Below are positions 31,619 to 40,258 of a stretch of 64,000 nucleotides of DNA, in pieces (the first letter of the stretch is position 1; the number at the start of each line of letters is the position of its first letter). The DNA is taken from contig NZ_CP059724.1 of assembly GCF_022369515.1 (NCBI RefSeq), positions 4,030,001-4,094,000 on the forward strand. The letters are read 5' to 3'. The position numbers were made by a program, and so were the translations under genes. The notes under the pieces were generated by a model, which was given only the letters and a program-made list of their open reading frames with translations, was not told the DNA's origin and did no database searches. Source of the stretch: Paenibacillus sp. 19GGS1-52. GTDB lineage: Bacteria > Bacillota > Bacilli > Paenibacillales > Paenibacillaceae.

Positions 31619-31690
31619 CGGCTGTATGCCGGAAGCTGGAGTGACTGGATTAGTTATGAGGGGAATCCGGTGGCTTCGGGGGAAGAATAA
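31619..31690 (+). pseudogene. Duplicated 3' fragment of a sulfurtransferase gene
   Basis: The frame LYAGSWSDWISYEGNPVASGEE then stop reproduces the last 22 codons of the gene at 29826 with three differences. A terminator with the same CCCGCGTCGG core follows at once. The start and the bulk of the gene are absent, so this is a remnant of a paralogue or of a local duplication. Confidence 0.8.
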
Positions 31691-31728
31691 ACATAAAGAA
31701 CCCGCGTCGGACGCGGGCTCTTTATGTT
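31691..31728 (+). terminator. Terminator copy after the sulfurtransferase fragment
   Basis: ACATAAAGAACCCGCGTC pairs with GACGCGGGCTCTTTATGT (short loop GG). It is part of the same duplicated block as the preceding fragment. Confidence 0.7.
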
Positions 31729-31874
31729 GGAGTGATGGCGATGTAGGGTTCGTACAGAGTGCCAAGGAATGTTCGAAATCAACATGGAGTCAACCGCAAA
31801 CCGCCAAGGCCAGTTCTCCCAAGGCCCATACCCATTCGTCAGTTCTACCTAAGACGGGTCCAGCTTTCCTTCTA

Positions 31875-32789
31875 CTACAGCCTGGTCAGCACATGCGCGC
31901 TCACAAAGTAATCCCTGTCTTCGTATTCGTTATGAACGAACTCCCACAGCAGCGAAAACCTTAATTCAACTTTATACAACCGCATAATTTGCGGGTGAAC
32001 GTGGACGAATGCCCCTGGCAGGCACAAGCCTTGTTCAGCCAGCTCCGGCAGATGCTCGTAAATCAGGTCCAAGTTATCGCGGAGATTTCCTCCCGTCAGC
32101 TCCAGAGTCTTAATAGTAGCCGGGCTGGTATAGCCGGTTGATTTCATGTGCTGCAGCAGCAGAGTATCGGTTAAATGGACAATCACCCCGTCCGATGCCA
32201 GGAGGCCTCGCAAAGATTCAAAGATATTGATATGAATCCGTTCAAGCAGCTGATCCAGCTGAGCGCTGAATTCTGGCGTATGGGCAACCTTATTTTTCTT
32301 CCGGTAAAAAAAGGCGGAGATGAGCTGCGTCGTGAAGCATAAATTCATGACCACGTCAAAAGGAGGGTGCAGCGGCGAGAAATCCACGTTTGGCAGCAAA
32401 TCGTCGACCTTTTCTTTCAAGTCATCCAGTGAAGATACTTCCGTTCCTACTCCGGTCAGATCAATGATTGCTCGTTCGTATTTTTCCGGGTGCGCCGACT
32501 TGGCCAGAAAGCGGTCCAGCGCTTTTTCATCGATATCGACGATCGTGATCCGTTCAAATATAGACTCGATGTACGAAATGGGCACATCATTTCCGTTCCC
32601 GGCCCCGAGTAATAAAATATGCCCGCGCCCGCAGCGGTTATGCTCCAGAGTTTGCTCCAGAACTTGCTGGATCTGATCCCGGTAGCCCCCCCAGTGTTGC
32701 CAGTCATGTTGGGTCGAGTCGTTTCGGAGGGTGTTGGCTTTGCGGAATTTGACGTAAGGGACATTGACTTTTCTCATAAATAGATTCAT
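31875..32789 (-). CDS. SAM-dependent methyltransferase-like protein
   Basis: 304 residues from ATG 32789, with AAAAGG 11 bases before it. The SAM motif I is HILLLGAGNGNDVP, motif II acidic loop ITIVDIDEKAL, and FDVVMNLCFTTQLISAFF takes the place of motif IV. The rest is helical with a late NLDLIYEHLPELAEQGLCL. The substrate is not evident. It is soluble and transcribed alone. It is the gene left of the IS element, and its upstream region was altered by the insertion. Confidence 0.7.
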   Translation of the reverse strand: MNLFMRKVNVPYVKFRKANTLRNDSTQHDWQHWGGYRDQIQQVLEQTLEHNRCGRGHILLLGAGNGNDVPISYIESIFERITIVDIDEKALDRFLAKSAHPEKYERAIIDLTGVGTEVSSLDDLKEKVDDLLPNVDFSPLHPPFDVVMNLCFTTQLISAFFYRKKNKVAHTPEFSAQLDQLLERIHINIFESLRGLLASDGVIVHLTDTLLLQHMKSTGYTSPATIKTLELTGGNLRDNLDLIYEHLPELAEQGLCLPGAFVHVHPQIMRLYKVELRFSLLWEFVHNEYEDRDYFVSAHVLTRL

Positions 32790-33170
32790 AGCGAGATTCA
32801 CCTTTTCTATCTAGAATGGAGCATTAACTAAATTATATATTGTTTTTGGGGGCATTACTCGGAAAGCCCAATCATTTGTACCACATACTTTTTTATGCCT
32901 CAAGAGTTAAGGCGCCTAAAGAGAGATTTATAGGCATTCTTCGAATAGATAAGCCCTTGATTTGTCTGAAGAAATTACAAGTAGAGCAAATGACAACACA
33001 AAAGCTATACTTTTCTGTTGTTTTTCAGATTATTCCCCTCCTTTCATTTAGTAGTTTGCGTAAGCTAAGTCCATAAGATTCTTTATTAATTGCACATAAG
33101 CTAGTGAATGTTGAAACGTACGCCTACATACCCTATCATCTTAGGGCGGATCACAGGTTGGAGACCGGAG

Positions 33171-33202
33171 AACAGCAAAAAAGAGCCTTCACACGCTGCA
33201 GG
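33171..33202. repeat. Left half of a split terminator plus target-site duplication
   Basis: AACAGCAAAAAAGAGC is the left arm of a hairpin whose right arm lies at 34905-34926. CTTCACACGCTGCAGG (33187-33202) is the loop and inner stem, repeated directly at 34892-34907 on the other side of the IS. Confidence 0.8.
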
Positions 33203-33249
33203 CCACTGAAAAACATGGCCTTCTCGGAAGATTGGAAACAACTATATCC

Positions 33250-33297
33250 AAAAGACGACATTCATTCGGATCTTGGCGAATGAATGTCGTCTTTTTA
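33250..33297. terminator. Hairpin inside the left end of the IS element
   Basis: AAAAGACGACATTCATTCG and CGAATGAATGTCGTCTTTTT pair perfectly around GATCTTGG. It works as a terminator in both directions and ends the transposase transcript. Confidence 0.8.
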
Positions 33298-33326
33298 AGA
33301 TGTATTGTTGCTGGACTGAGCCCTTT

Positions 33327-34778
33327 TTAGCTCATGAGCTTCAAAATCCGTTTCAGATTCACTGCAAATATCGCCATTGCTCCTTGAATTTCCATGCCAA
33401 TCAGACCCGAGGTAGACGCAACATCATACCCATGTCTGTGCTTGAGTTCACTATTCTTAGCTTCAATCTTGTAACGCTCCTTGGCTTTGGCTTTAAAGGC
33501 TTCGCTTTCTTGAAACCTTGCCTGCTCTAGATGCTCGTGGCTCTTTATACTTACCGAATAGGTTTTGCTCTTTGACCCTTCTTTGTAGCAGCCTTCGCGC
33601 AGTGGGCATCGTTTGCATTTCTCTACGTCAAAATAATAGGTGTCAGTCTGGTTTTTCCCCCGTCCTTTCTTTCCCTGCCGCGCTCGACGAATGGCCAGAT
33701 GGCCAGCCTTGCATACATACCTTCCCGCATCTTTATTAAATTCAAATTCGTCCTCTTTCTTTCGGTTTCCCTGCGTAATCAAAGGGTTTAATTTGGAGAC
33801 GAGCTCGATTTCGTTTTGAGCACTGTAGGACAGATTATCTTTTTCCGAATAGGCCGTATCTCCAATTACGGTTTCAACCTGCATCCCTGTAGCCTTACTT
33901 TTTTCAATCAGCGTTTGGAGCTGTTTCCCGTCATTTTGTTCGCCCGTCGTAACCGTCGCTGCTGTAATTATTCGTTCTTCACTCATGGCGATATGGGTTT
34001 TGTATCCGAAAAAAGAAGAGTCTGCACTTTTGTGTCCCACTTTGGCGTCCGGATCGGTAGAGGTTTGCAGATGCTCCACATCATCGGCGACCGTTTCTTT
34101 CAGCAGATTTAAAGGCTCGCTTACCTTGGGAAGTCCCGTAAACCGTCCATCCTGCTCAATCACCGCAACCAACCGCTGGCAATATTCGATTTCATCCTCA
34201 AGGACATCCGTAGTCGGCTTGGACGGAAAAACATTTTTCATTGACTCCTCTATACTGTAGATCACTTTACGTACCTTTTTGGAGCGTTCTCGCAGCACTT
34301 CTTGCGGGGTCTTTTGGGTATAGCGCGCTTTGGTATGAGTCGCATCCACAATAATGGTTTTGCTGCGAATGACGCCTTTTTCAATGGCGATTTTCACCGT
34401 TTTGCCAATGAGCAGATCGAGTAACTTCATATCTTTCAGTCGCAGCTTGCGAAATTTGGTCAACAGACTGGGGTCAATGACCCCTTCCTCTGGAGCCATA
34501 TGTAGGAAAAACTTGAACGACAGGTCGGTTTTAGAGCGTTCCACCAGATCGACGTCGGACAAGTCAAAGATAGATTTGAGCAGTAGATATTTAAACATTC
34601 GGACCGGGTCCACCGCGGTTCGACCGTTATCGTGGCAATAGGTTTCGTTCAGTTTCTCATAAACAAAGCTAAAGTCCACCAGCTCGTCCATTCGCCGTAG
34701 CAAGTTATCCTTAGGAATCAGTATATTGTAAAGTTCGATATACGGGCTCAAGATAAAATTCTGCTGCTCAGGGAGCAT
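33327..34778 (-). CDS. IS1182-family transposase
   Basis: 483 residues from ATG 34778 (MLPEQQNF). The N-terminal region has the IS1182 domain (LIPKDNLLRRMDELVDFSFVYEKL..DNGRTAVDPVRMFKYLLL). DDE residues sit in IIVDATHTKARY, in VIGDTAYSEKDN, and in the late ERYKIEAKNSELKHRHGYD. A Cys-rich insertion (CKRCPLREGCYK) typical of the family precedes the last Glu. The frame is complete, so the element may be active. Together with the clean 16-bp target duplication this points to a recent insertion. It is different in sequence from the transposase at 60547. Confidence 0.9.
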   Translation of the reverse strand: MLPEQQNFILSPYIELYNILIPKDNLLRRMDELVDFSFVYEKLNETYCHDNGRTAVDPVRMFKYLLLKSIFDLSDVDLVERSKTDLSFKFFLHMAPEEGVIDPSLLTKFRKLRLKDMKLLDLLIGKTVKIAIEKGVIRSKTIIVDATHTKARYTQKTPQEVLRERSKKVRKVIYSIEESMKNVFPSKPTTDVLEDEIEYCQRLVAVIEQDGRFTGLPKVSEPLNLLKETVADDVEHLQTSTDPDAKVGHKSADSSFFGYKTHIAMSEERIITAATVTTGEQNDGKQLQTLIEKSKATGMQVETVIGDTAYSEKDNLSYSAQNEIELVSKLNPLITQGNRKKEDEFEFNKDAGRYVCKAGHLAIRRARQGKKGRGKNQTDTYYFDVEKCKRCPLREGCYKEGSKSKTYSVSIKSHEHLEQARFQESEAFKAKAKERYKIEAKNSELKHRHGYDVASTSGLIGMEIQGAMAIFAVNLKRILKLMS

Positions 34779-34891
34779 GGAGACCACCAGCCTTTGATTT
34801 GATACTTTAAGTATACCGAAAAAAATAGATATTCTCCTCAAAAAAATGAGGAGAATGTCTATTTGAGATCCTGATGGACTTTTTCAGTGGA

Positions 34892-34927
34892 CTTCACACG
34901 CTGCAGGCTCTTTTTTTGCTGTTGTTA
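34892..34927. repeat. Right half of the split terminator with target-site duplication
   Basis: CTTCACACGCTGCAGG (34892-34907) followed by GCTCTTTTTTTGCTGTT completes the stem begun at 33171. The original hairpin lay downstream of the 34968-35441 gene and would have ended its transcription. Confidence 0.8.
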
Positions 34928-34967
34928 TACGATGAATGCCTGTTCATAGTACTCAGGACAGAGCAGG

Positions 34968-35441
34968 TTATGTCAATAATAGTCCGTCAAATGCCTGTTC
35001 CAGTGCTTGCGGATAATAAGGAGTTATTATTTTATATGCATTCAGGTGAGGATTCTTCAAATCATTCTCATAGATGATCATATGCTGTCTTCCCTTTAAA
35101 ATAATATCAAATCGTTGCTTGCGGTCAGCCTGAACTATCGTAATATAGTAGCTGAATTTTTTGTCAGAGTTTACATTGCGGGCCGATTTCATTAATTGAA
35201 TATGAGAGAAATCCGCAAAAATTCTTTCAATGACAGCTGGATCAGTAATAATAATATCTTTCTTCTCACCGGGAACTGACGACAATCGCGTGATTTCTAG
35301 CGAGGCGATTTCTTCCAAACGGATGGTGTTGGCTACGATTCGTTTAAACGAAGTATAGCGACTTGCTGTATAGGTCATCAAAGAGACGCCTACCCCTGTC
35401 AGAAGTGCACCAACAAGCATGTATTTTCCACTTTTCCCCAT
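34968..35441 (-). CDS. Hypothetical membrane-anchored protein
   Basis: 157 residues from ATG 35441, set by CAGGGAGGAACAGGG; the open frame to 35510 lacks a ribosome site. There is one N-terminal membrane helix (YMLVGALLTGVGVSLMTYTA), then an extracellular beta-rich domain (EITRLSSVPGEKKDIIITDPAVIERIF..SYYITIVQADRKQRFDIILKGRQHMIIY). No known motif. Its terminator was split by the IS element next door, so its transcript may now run into the insertion, which has its own hairpins. Confidence 0.55.
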   Translation of the reverse strand: MGKSGKYMLVGALLTGVGVSLMTYTASRYTSFKRIVANTIRLEEIASLEITRLSSVPGEKKDIIITDPAVIERIFADFSHIQLMKSARNVNSDKKFSYYITIVQADRKQRFDIILKGRQHMIIYENDLKNPHLNAYKIITPYYPQALEQAFDGLLLT

Positions 35442-35585
35442 AGTCCCTGTTCCTCCCTGTAATACGATTCTGTAAGCTCCAATTATAAAACTATAAAGAC
35501 ATTGGTGCAAATATGCTTACTTTAAATTTGCTTCCGCCACTCGGGACTTCAACCCTAGAGATAAACGCCCTTGCTGGGAGCACGA

Positions 35586-35612
35586 AAAAAAGCCCCCTCA
35601 CGGGAGCCTTTA
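35586..35612 (-). terminator. Terminator of the HesB-like gene
   Basis: On the minus strand GGCTCCC, GTGA and GGGGGCT pair with two G-T pairs and are followed by seven T. Confidence 0.55.
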
Positions 35613-35679
35613 TTGAAGCTTCACATTTTCCAAGCGAACTCCCAAATGCTTAACAAGAAGCGTTCAATTATTCAGCTGC

Positions 35680-35979
35680 TTATTTTTCATTGAAGCCAGT
35701 TGAAGGATTTGTTATAAAGAAGCCTTCTGGTTGCACATAGAAATATTGAATCCAAACCCCATCCAAAAGAGGTTCGCGTGTATCTAGCAATACGTCAATA
35801 TCTTTATCTGTTTTGACAATTTCATCATGCTCAGTAGCTGTATCAAGAGTCACATCATAATGACCATGATTTCCATGATTCTGAGTGATAATTACACGAA
35901 TCATCTTGCCTTCCCCTGCTTGACTACTCAACATATCTTTTAATACTTTAGATGCATTCTTATTAATTTTACATTTCAT
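35680..35979 (-). CDS. HesB/IscA-like fold protein lacking the cluster cysteines
   Basis: 99 residues. The pattern SKVLKDMLSSQAGEGKMIRVIITQNHGNHGHYDVTLD, then VLLDTREPLLDGVWIQYFYV and a C-terminal GFFITNPS follows the Fe-S biosynthesis (HesB/IscA) fold. The three conserved Cys of IscA are absent; the only Cys is residue 3. It should therefore not carry an Fe-S cluster in the usual way. The His-rich turn NHGNHGHY might bind metal instead. ATG 35979 follows AGAGGATAAAGAAA. Transcribed alone. The fold call is moderate. Confidence 0.6.
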   Translation of the reverse strand: MKCKINKNASKVLKDMLSSQAGEGKMIRVIITQNHGNHGHYDVTLDTATEHDEIVKTDKDIDVLLDTREPLLDGVWIQYFYVQPEGFFITNPSTGFNEK

Positions 35980-36208
35980 TTTCTTTATCCTCTATTCATC
36001 TGAATTTACAATAAGGAATTCATTATAACATAACCTAATAAGCAAAGTGTAATCCACCTTTCTCCCTTGGGTACTCTCATATATACTAACTAACAACCGA
36101 TTGCTCTATAGCATTCGTTGTAAGAGTTTGTCATTTTGCTGTCATTGGGGATTGTTATACTTGGTTTAATTATGAATAGTAACAGGGAAATTTGAAGGAG
36201 GAATTGGA

Positions 36209-39200
36209 ATGCGTGTCCTATTAAGAAAAGGAATATCCATCATGCTTGTGATGTTGATGCTGTTAGGTGGAATGAATGGGCTGCTTATTGGAGGAGACAA
36301 AGTTTTTGCTACAGCTTTTGATGGTTTTGCTGGGGGAACAGGTGATATAAATGATCCTTATCAAATTGCAACTGCTGCTCAACTCAATGAGGTTAGGAAT
36401 CATTTAGATGCAAACATTTATTTCAAACTGACTGCAGATATTGATTTAAGCACCTACGCAGCAGGCGAGGGTTGGCTCCCAATAGGTCCTTTTGGTGGCG
36501 TTATGGACGGGAATGGTTATACAATCTTCAATCTAATAATAAATACTCATAGTACAGATACAGGGCTTTTCGGAAGTATTTTAAATAGTAGTACGATTAA
36601 AAATATAACTCTTAAACAAATTAATGTGCAGGGTGATGGTGTAACAGGCGGCTTGGTAGGAACGAACGGTGGAATAATTAGTAACTGCTCCGCCACAGGA
36701 AGTGTGACTGGGGGCAATTATACAGGCGGTTTGGCAGGGATTAGTTATGGCGCAACAATCGGCAATAGCTACGCCACAGGAAGTGTGACTGGGAGCGAGT
36801 TTACAGGCGGTTTGGCAGGGATTAGTTATTCTGGAACAATCAGCAATAGCTACGCCACAAGCAATGTTAAGGGAACTAATAAGACAGGCGGCTTGACAGG
36901 AATGAGCGGAACCATCATCAGTAGCTACGCTACAGGAAATGTGAGTGGGTCTAAGGATACAGGCGGCTTGGTCGGATATGATGGCGGAACAATCGTCAAC
37001 AGCTACGCCACAGGAACTGTAAGTGGTACTGTTGGAGTTGGGGGATTGGTAGGAGATGCCGTACTTTTGGATGGAGCCACTTCAATCACTAGCAGCTACG
37101 CCTCAGGAAATGTGAGTGGTACTTCCGAGGTAGGTGGTTTAGTAGGAAGTAGCTTTTTATTAATCAGCAACACCTATGCCACAGGAAGTGTGACTGGAAA
37201 CAACATTATAGGCGGCTTGGTGGGGCAAGTTTCCTTTCTCGCACAAATTCGTAACAGCTACGCCACGGGAAGTGTTAGGGGCTTTTATAATGTTGGCGGT
37301 TTGTCAGGATTTTTTCCTTATACAGCCCAATTCCAGAACAGTTACTACGACATTGAAACAACAGGACAACCGGATAATTCAGGGAATGGTAGCCTTGGTA
37401 AGCTGACATTAGATATGCAAAGCTGGAATATTAGCTCAGCATGGTATAATGCTCCAGGTCAATATCCAAGATTATGGTTGTTTACAGTCCTGACTCAAGG
37501 AAGTGACATCGGAACAACCAAATTGAACAACGTTGCAAATGGCATGGAATATTCGCTTAATGGTGATACAAATTACACTGCGATTACCAGCTCTTTTGTC
37601 GATAACATTAGCGTAATTGCGGGAGATACGATTTCATTCCGCACAGTTGCAACTCCAACAAGCATAGTAACATTGACAGTCGATTTTAAGGATATTAGAC
37701 AAGCAAGCACAGATGCGATGTTGGAATCCACAATTGGAACAGTAAGCTTAGGTAATACAGCAAATGAAACGATAACAGCCGTTCCATTTGGAACAACATT
37801 AGAGGCTTTAAAGAATGCGTTTATGCTACCGGCGTATGCAACTTTTGAAGTCTATGAACCAGACGGAATAACAGCAGCAAAGATATTGGCAACTGGCTAT
37901 AAAGTTATTGTTACAGCACAAGATGGTATAACAAAGGTTGTATATACGTTAACCGTTGCGTCGAACTCTGCGAAAGCAATTTCCGCTTTTACGTTTGCGG
38001 GATTGACTCCAGAGGTAAATGGAACTATTGACGAAACGAACAAGACCATTGCATTGACTGTGCCCAACGGAACGGATCTAACCACGCTAGTTCCCACATT
38101 TACGACAACGGGTATTAATGTATTGGTGGGAAGTACTACTCAAGTGAGCGGAACCTCCGCTCAGGATTTTACTCACGCAAAAACATACACGGCAGTAGCG
38201 GCTGACAGTACGATACAGAATTACACGGTAACAGTAACCATAGCGTCGAGCTCTGCAAAGGCCATATCTGCCTTTACGTTTGCTGGATTGACCCCAGAGG
38301 TAAATGGAATTATTAACGAAACGAACAAGACCATAACATTGACTGTTCCACATGGAACGGATGTAACTTCAATTGTCCCTACGTTTACAATTACGGGTGC
38401 GAGTGTGCAGGTGGCAAGCGACGTGCAAGTGAGCGGTATATCAGCTCAGGATTTCACTAACGCAATAACGTACACGGTGGTAGCCGCTGACAGCACCACA
38501 CAGAATTACACGGTAACAGTAACCATAGCGTCGAGCTCTGCGAAGGCCATATCTGCCTTTACGTTTGCGGGATTGACCCCAGAGGTAAATGGAATTATTA
38601 ACGAAACGAACAAGACCATAACATTGACTGTTCCACATGGAACGGATGTAACTTCACTTGTCCCTACGTTTACCACTACGGGTGCGAGTGTGCAGGTGGC
38701 AAGTGACATTCAAGTGAGCGGGATTACAGCCCAAAATTTCTCTAACCCAATAACATACACGGCAGTTGCGGCTGACGATACGACACAGAATTACACGGTG
38801 ACGGTAACCGTAGCAGAAGCTCCAACCCCAAGTAACAATGACGGTGGAAATATTTCTACACCTACACCAACATCAGCACCAGCACCAGCACCAGCACCAG
38901 CACCAGCACCAGCACCAACATCAACATCAACACCTACTCCAACATCAGCACCAGCATCAACACCAGCATCAACACCAACACCAACACCAACTGCAGCAGA
39001 AAATATTTTCATGAGTGAAATTGTTAATCCAGCAAAGGAAGCAGTTATTATCCAGTCCATGGTGGAAAAAGCGAATACTATTAATGCCAAGGTTGAATTA
39101 AAGGATACTAATGGTCATTGGGCTGAAAAAACAATAGATACATTCATTAAACTAGGTGTTATACAAGGTTATGGCGACAAAAGCTTCAAACCTGATAGCA

Positions 39201-39649
39201 ATATTACTAGAGCAGAATTTGCAACAATCCTTACTAAAGTATTCTATATGGACGCAGGGACTAAATCTGTGAATTTAAAGGATGTAGGAACTCATTGGGC
39301 AAAAGCGGCGATAGAGAAGCTTACCTCACTTGGTGTATTAAATGGATATGGGGATGGTACATTCAGACCCGACCGCACAATATCGCGGGAAGAAATGATT
39401 GTCATTATCTCACGTATTGTAAACTTAACTCCTATAGCTGATGATACGAATAATACGTTTACAGATATAGATGGTTCTTACGCTCATGCTGCGCTTAATG
39501 ATGCTTTTAAAGTTGGTATTATCACGGGTAAAGGCAATAATAAGATGGAGCCTAAGAGTAAAGCAACACGTGCAGAGGCTTTAACGATAGTGTTGAACAC
39601 TTTGAACCTCGATCCACAACTAAAAACATTGTTAGATGAGTTGAATTAA
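36209..39649 (+). CDS. Surface protein with GLUG repeats, tandem beta domains, Pro/Ala/Thr linker and three SLH domains
   Basis: 1146 residues. Signal peptide 1-35. About 144-375 contains ten or so GLUG-type repeats (TGGLVG..ISNSYATGSVTG). About 585-870 holds three copies of a beta-sandwich unit (AKAISAFTFAGLTPEVNG..QNYTVTVTIA) resembling DUF5018/cadherin-like domains; copies two and three are almost identical, so recently duplicated. A Pro/Ala/Thr linker (873-930) precedes three SLH domains (GHWAEKTIDTF..GYGDKSFKPDSNITRAEFA) that hold it to wall pyruvylated polymer. ATG 36209 follows GAAGGAGGAATTGGA. A likely role is adhesion or cell-surface binding. Monocistronic. Confidence 0.88.
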   Translation: MRVLLRKGISIMLVMLMLLGGMNGLLIGGDKVFATAFDGFAGGTGDINDPYQIATAAQLNEVRNHLDANIYFKLTADIDLSTYAAGEGWLPIGPFGGVMDGNGYTIFNLIINTHSTDTGLFGSILNSSTIKNITLKQINVQGDGVTGGLVGTNGGIISNCSATGSVTGGNYTGGLAGISYGATIGNSYATGSVTGSEFTGGLAGISYSGTISNSYATSNVKGTNKTGGLTGMSGTIISSYATGNVSGSKDTGGLVGYDGGTIVNSYATGTVSGTVGVGGLVGDAVLLDGATSITSSYASGNVSGTSEVGGLVGSSFLLISNTYATGSVTGNNIIGGLVGQVSFLAQIRNSYATGSVRGFYNVGGLSGFFPYTAQFQNSYYDIETTGQPDNSGNGSLGKLTLDMQSWNISSAWYNAPGQYPRLWLFTVLTQGSDIGTTKLNNVANGMEYSLNGDTNYTAITSSFVDNISVIAGDTISFRTVATPTSIVTLTVDFKDIRQASTDAMLESTIGTVSLGNTANETITAVPFGTTLEALKNAFMLPAYATFEVYEPDGITAAKILATGYKVIVTAQDGITKVVYTLTVASNSAKAISAFTFAGLTPEVNGTIDETNKTIALTVPNGTDLTTLVPTFTTTGINVLVGSTTQVSGTSAQDFTHAKTYTAVAADSTIQNYTVTVTIASSSAKAISAFTFAGLTPEVNGIINETNKTITLTVPHGTDVTSIVPTFTITGASVQVASDVQVSGISAQDFTNAITYTVVAADSTTQNYTVTVTIASSSAKAISAFTFAGLTPEVNGIINETNKTITLTVPHGTDVTSLVPTFTTTGASVQVASDIQVSGITAQNFSNPITYTAVAADDTTQNYTVTVTVAEAPTPSNNDGGNISTPTPTSAPAPAPAPAPAPAPTSTSTPTPTSAPASTPASTPTPTPTAAENIFMSEIVNPAKEAVIIQSMVEKANTINAKVELKDTNGHWAEKTIDTFIKLGVIQGYGDKSFKPDSNITRAEFATILTKVFYMDAGTKSVNLKDVGTHWAKAAIEKLTSLGVLNGYGDGTFRPDRTISREEMIVIISRIVNLTPIADDTNNTFTDIDGSYAHAALNDAFKVGIITGKGNNKMEPKSKATRAEALTIVLNTLNLDPQLKTLLDELN

Positions 39650-39667
39650 ATCCTCATTTAATGTCAA

Positions 39668-39693
39668 GAAAGCTCGTGTCTCAACGCGGGCTT
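39668..39693 (+). terminator. Terminator of the GLUG/SLH gene
   Basis: AGCTCGTGT, CTCA and ACGCGGGCT pair with two wobble/mismatch positions, then six T. A close copy, with similar flanks, lies at 41124-41150. Confidence 0.65.
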
Positions 39694-39772
39694 TTTTGTT
39701 GTGTGAGTGAAGCAATAGATGAAAAAGAGGAGCATTTCAAGCCTGTAGAACAATTTTGATATTAGAACAAGT

Positions 39773-39800
39773 CTAAGGAGCTGCCGTCGGCAGTTCCTTT
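39773..39800. terminator. Hairpin GAGCTGCCGTCGGCAG
   Basis: GGAGCTGCC and GGCAGTTCC pair around GTC, followed by TTTTTC on the plus strand. A near copy follows the SLH-collagen gene at 44518-44541. Confidence 0.55.
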
Positions 39801-39852
39801 TTCAAGTGCATACTCAAAGTGTGCTTCTCTGAGGGATTATTGTATTTCTACC

Positions 39853-40120
39853 TTAATTGGGGACACCCGCCATATTGAAGGCTGCTGGGTCGAGATACAT
39901 TTTCGCACTATTTGCAGCTAATATTGCATCGGTGAACGCACTTGCGATCAGACAAACCTTATTGCCATGGGTGATGAAATCTCTGGCTCCAAAGATACCA
40001 GACAGGCTCGTATGCATTCGCGGATCGACTAGTTTCCCATAGTCTTCGGATAGTTCCTCATCCACGCTCTGTTCCAATGGAAATATTAGATCAAGTGAGA
40101 CCCACTCCACAATCCACTCC
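39853..40120 (-). pseudogene. Remnant of ferredoxin/flavodoxin-NADP reductase (YumC/YcgT type)
   Basis: The frame reads LVDPRMHTSLSGIFGARDF then KVCLIASAFTDAILAANSAKMYLDP. This is the C-terminal FAD-binding end of thioredoxin-reductase-like ferredoxin-NADP reductases, where the normal text is GIFAAGD. Here it is GARD, with Gly-Asp spacing lost, and all the N-terminal two thirds are missing. Sequence upstream of about 40120 is the neighbour's terminator. It is a decayed gene end, not a working enzyme. Confidence 0.7.
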
Positions 40121-40143
40121 GCAAGGAACACAAAGATCAAAAC

Positions 40144-40187
40144 GAAACCGAGCCAGTCTCCAATAACTCGGAGACTAGCTCGGTTTC
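40144..40187 (-). terminator. Terminator of the 40259-40903 lipoprotein gene
   Basis: On the minus strand AAACCGAGCTAGTCTCC and GGAGACTGGCTCGGTTT pair with one mismatch around GAGTTATT, followed by CGTTTTG. Confidence 0.7.
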
Positions 40188-40258
40188 TAGCTTTTACAGC
40201 TTTGAAGTGCAAAAAGCTGGCGCATACGTGAAAAAAATCTTTTTTTGAGACAGTCCTA

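Larger units (their letters stand above)
33203..34891 (-). mobile_element. IS1182-family insertion sequence inserted in a terminator loop
   Basis: About 1.69 kb. Ends CCACTGAAAAA (33203-33213) and TTTTTCAGTGG (34880-34890) are perfect inverted repeats. The flanks carry a 16-bp direct repeat, CTTCACACGCTGCAGG. Joining the flanks rebuilds one hairpin with an 18-bp stem, so the element entered its loop. Both inner ends hold strong hairpins (33250-33297 and about 34823-34863) that shield it from read-through. One intact transposase gene. Confidence 0.88.

Noticed and set aside
31554..31964. 136-residue plus-strand open frame
   Set aside because: It crosses the sulfurtransferase fragment in another frame, the terminator and the end of the methyltransferase gene on the other strand.
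32840..33076. 78-residue plus-strand open frame between the methyltransferase and the IS
   Set aside because: No ribosome site and no recognisable composition. It lies in an AT-rich gap where nothing else is visible.
34842..34870. Separate hairpin gene or small RNA at the IS right end
   Set aside because: The pairing AATAGATATTCTCCTC..GAGGAGAATGTCTATT lies inside the IS ends and is a normal subterminal hairpin.
38870..39000. CRISPR-like repeat array at the CAGCACCAGCACCAG tract
   Set aside because: It is a simple-sequence repeat coding for the Pro/Ala/Thr linker of the SLH protein; there are no spacers.
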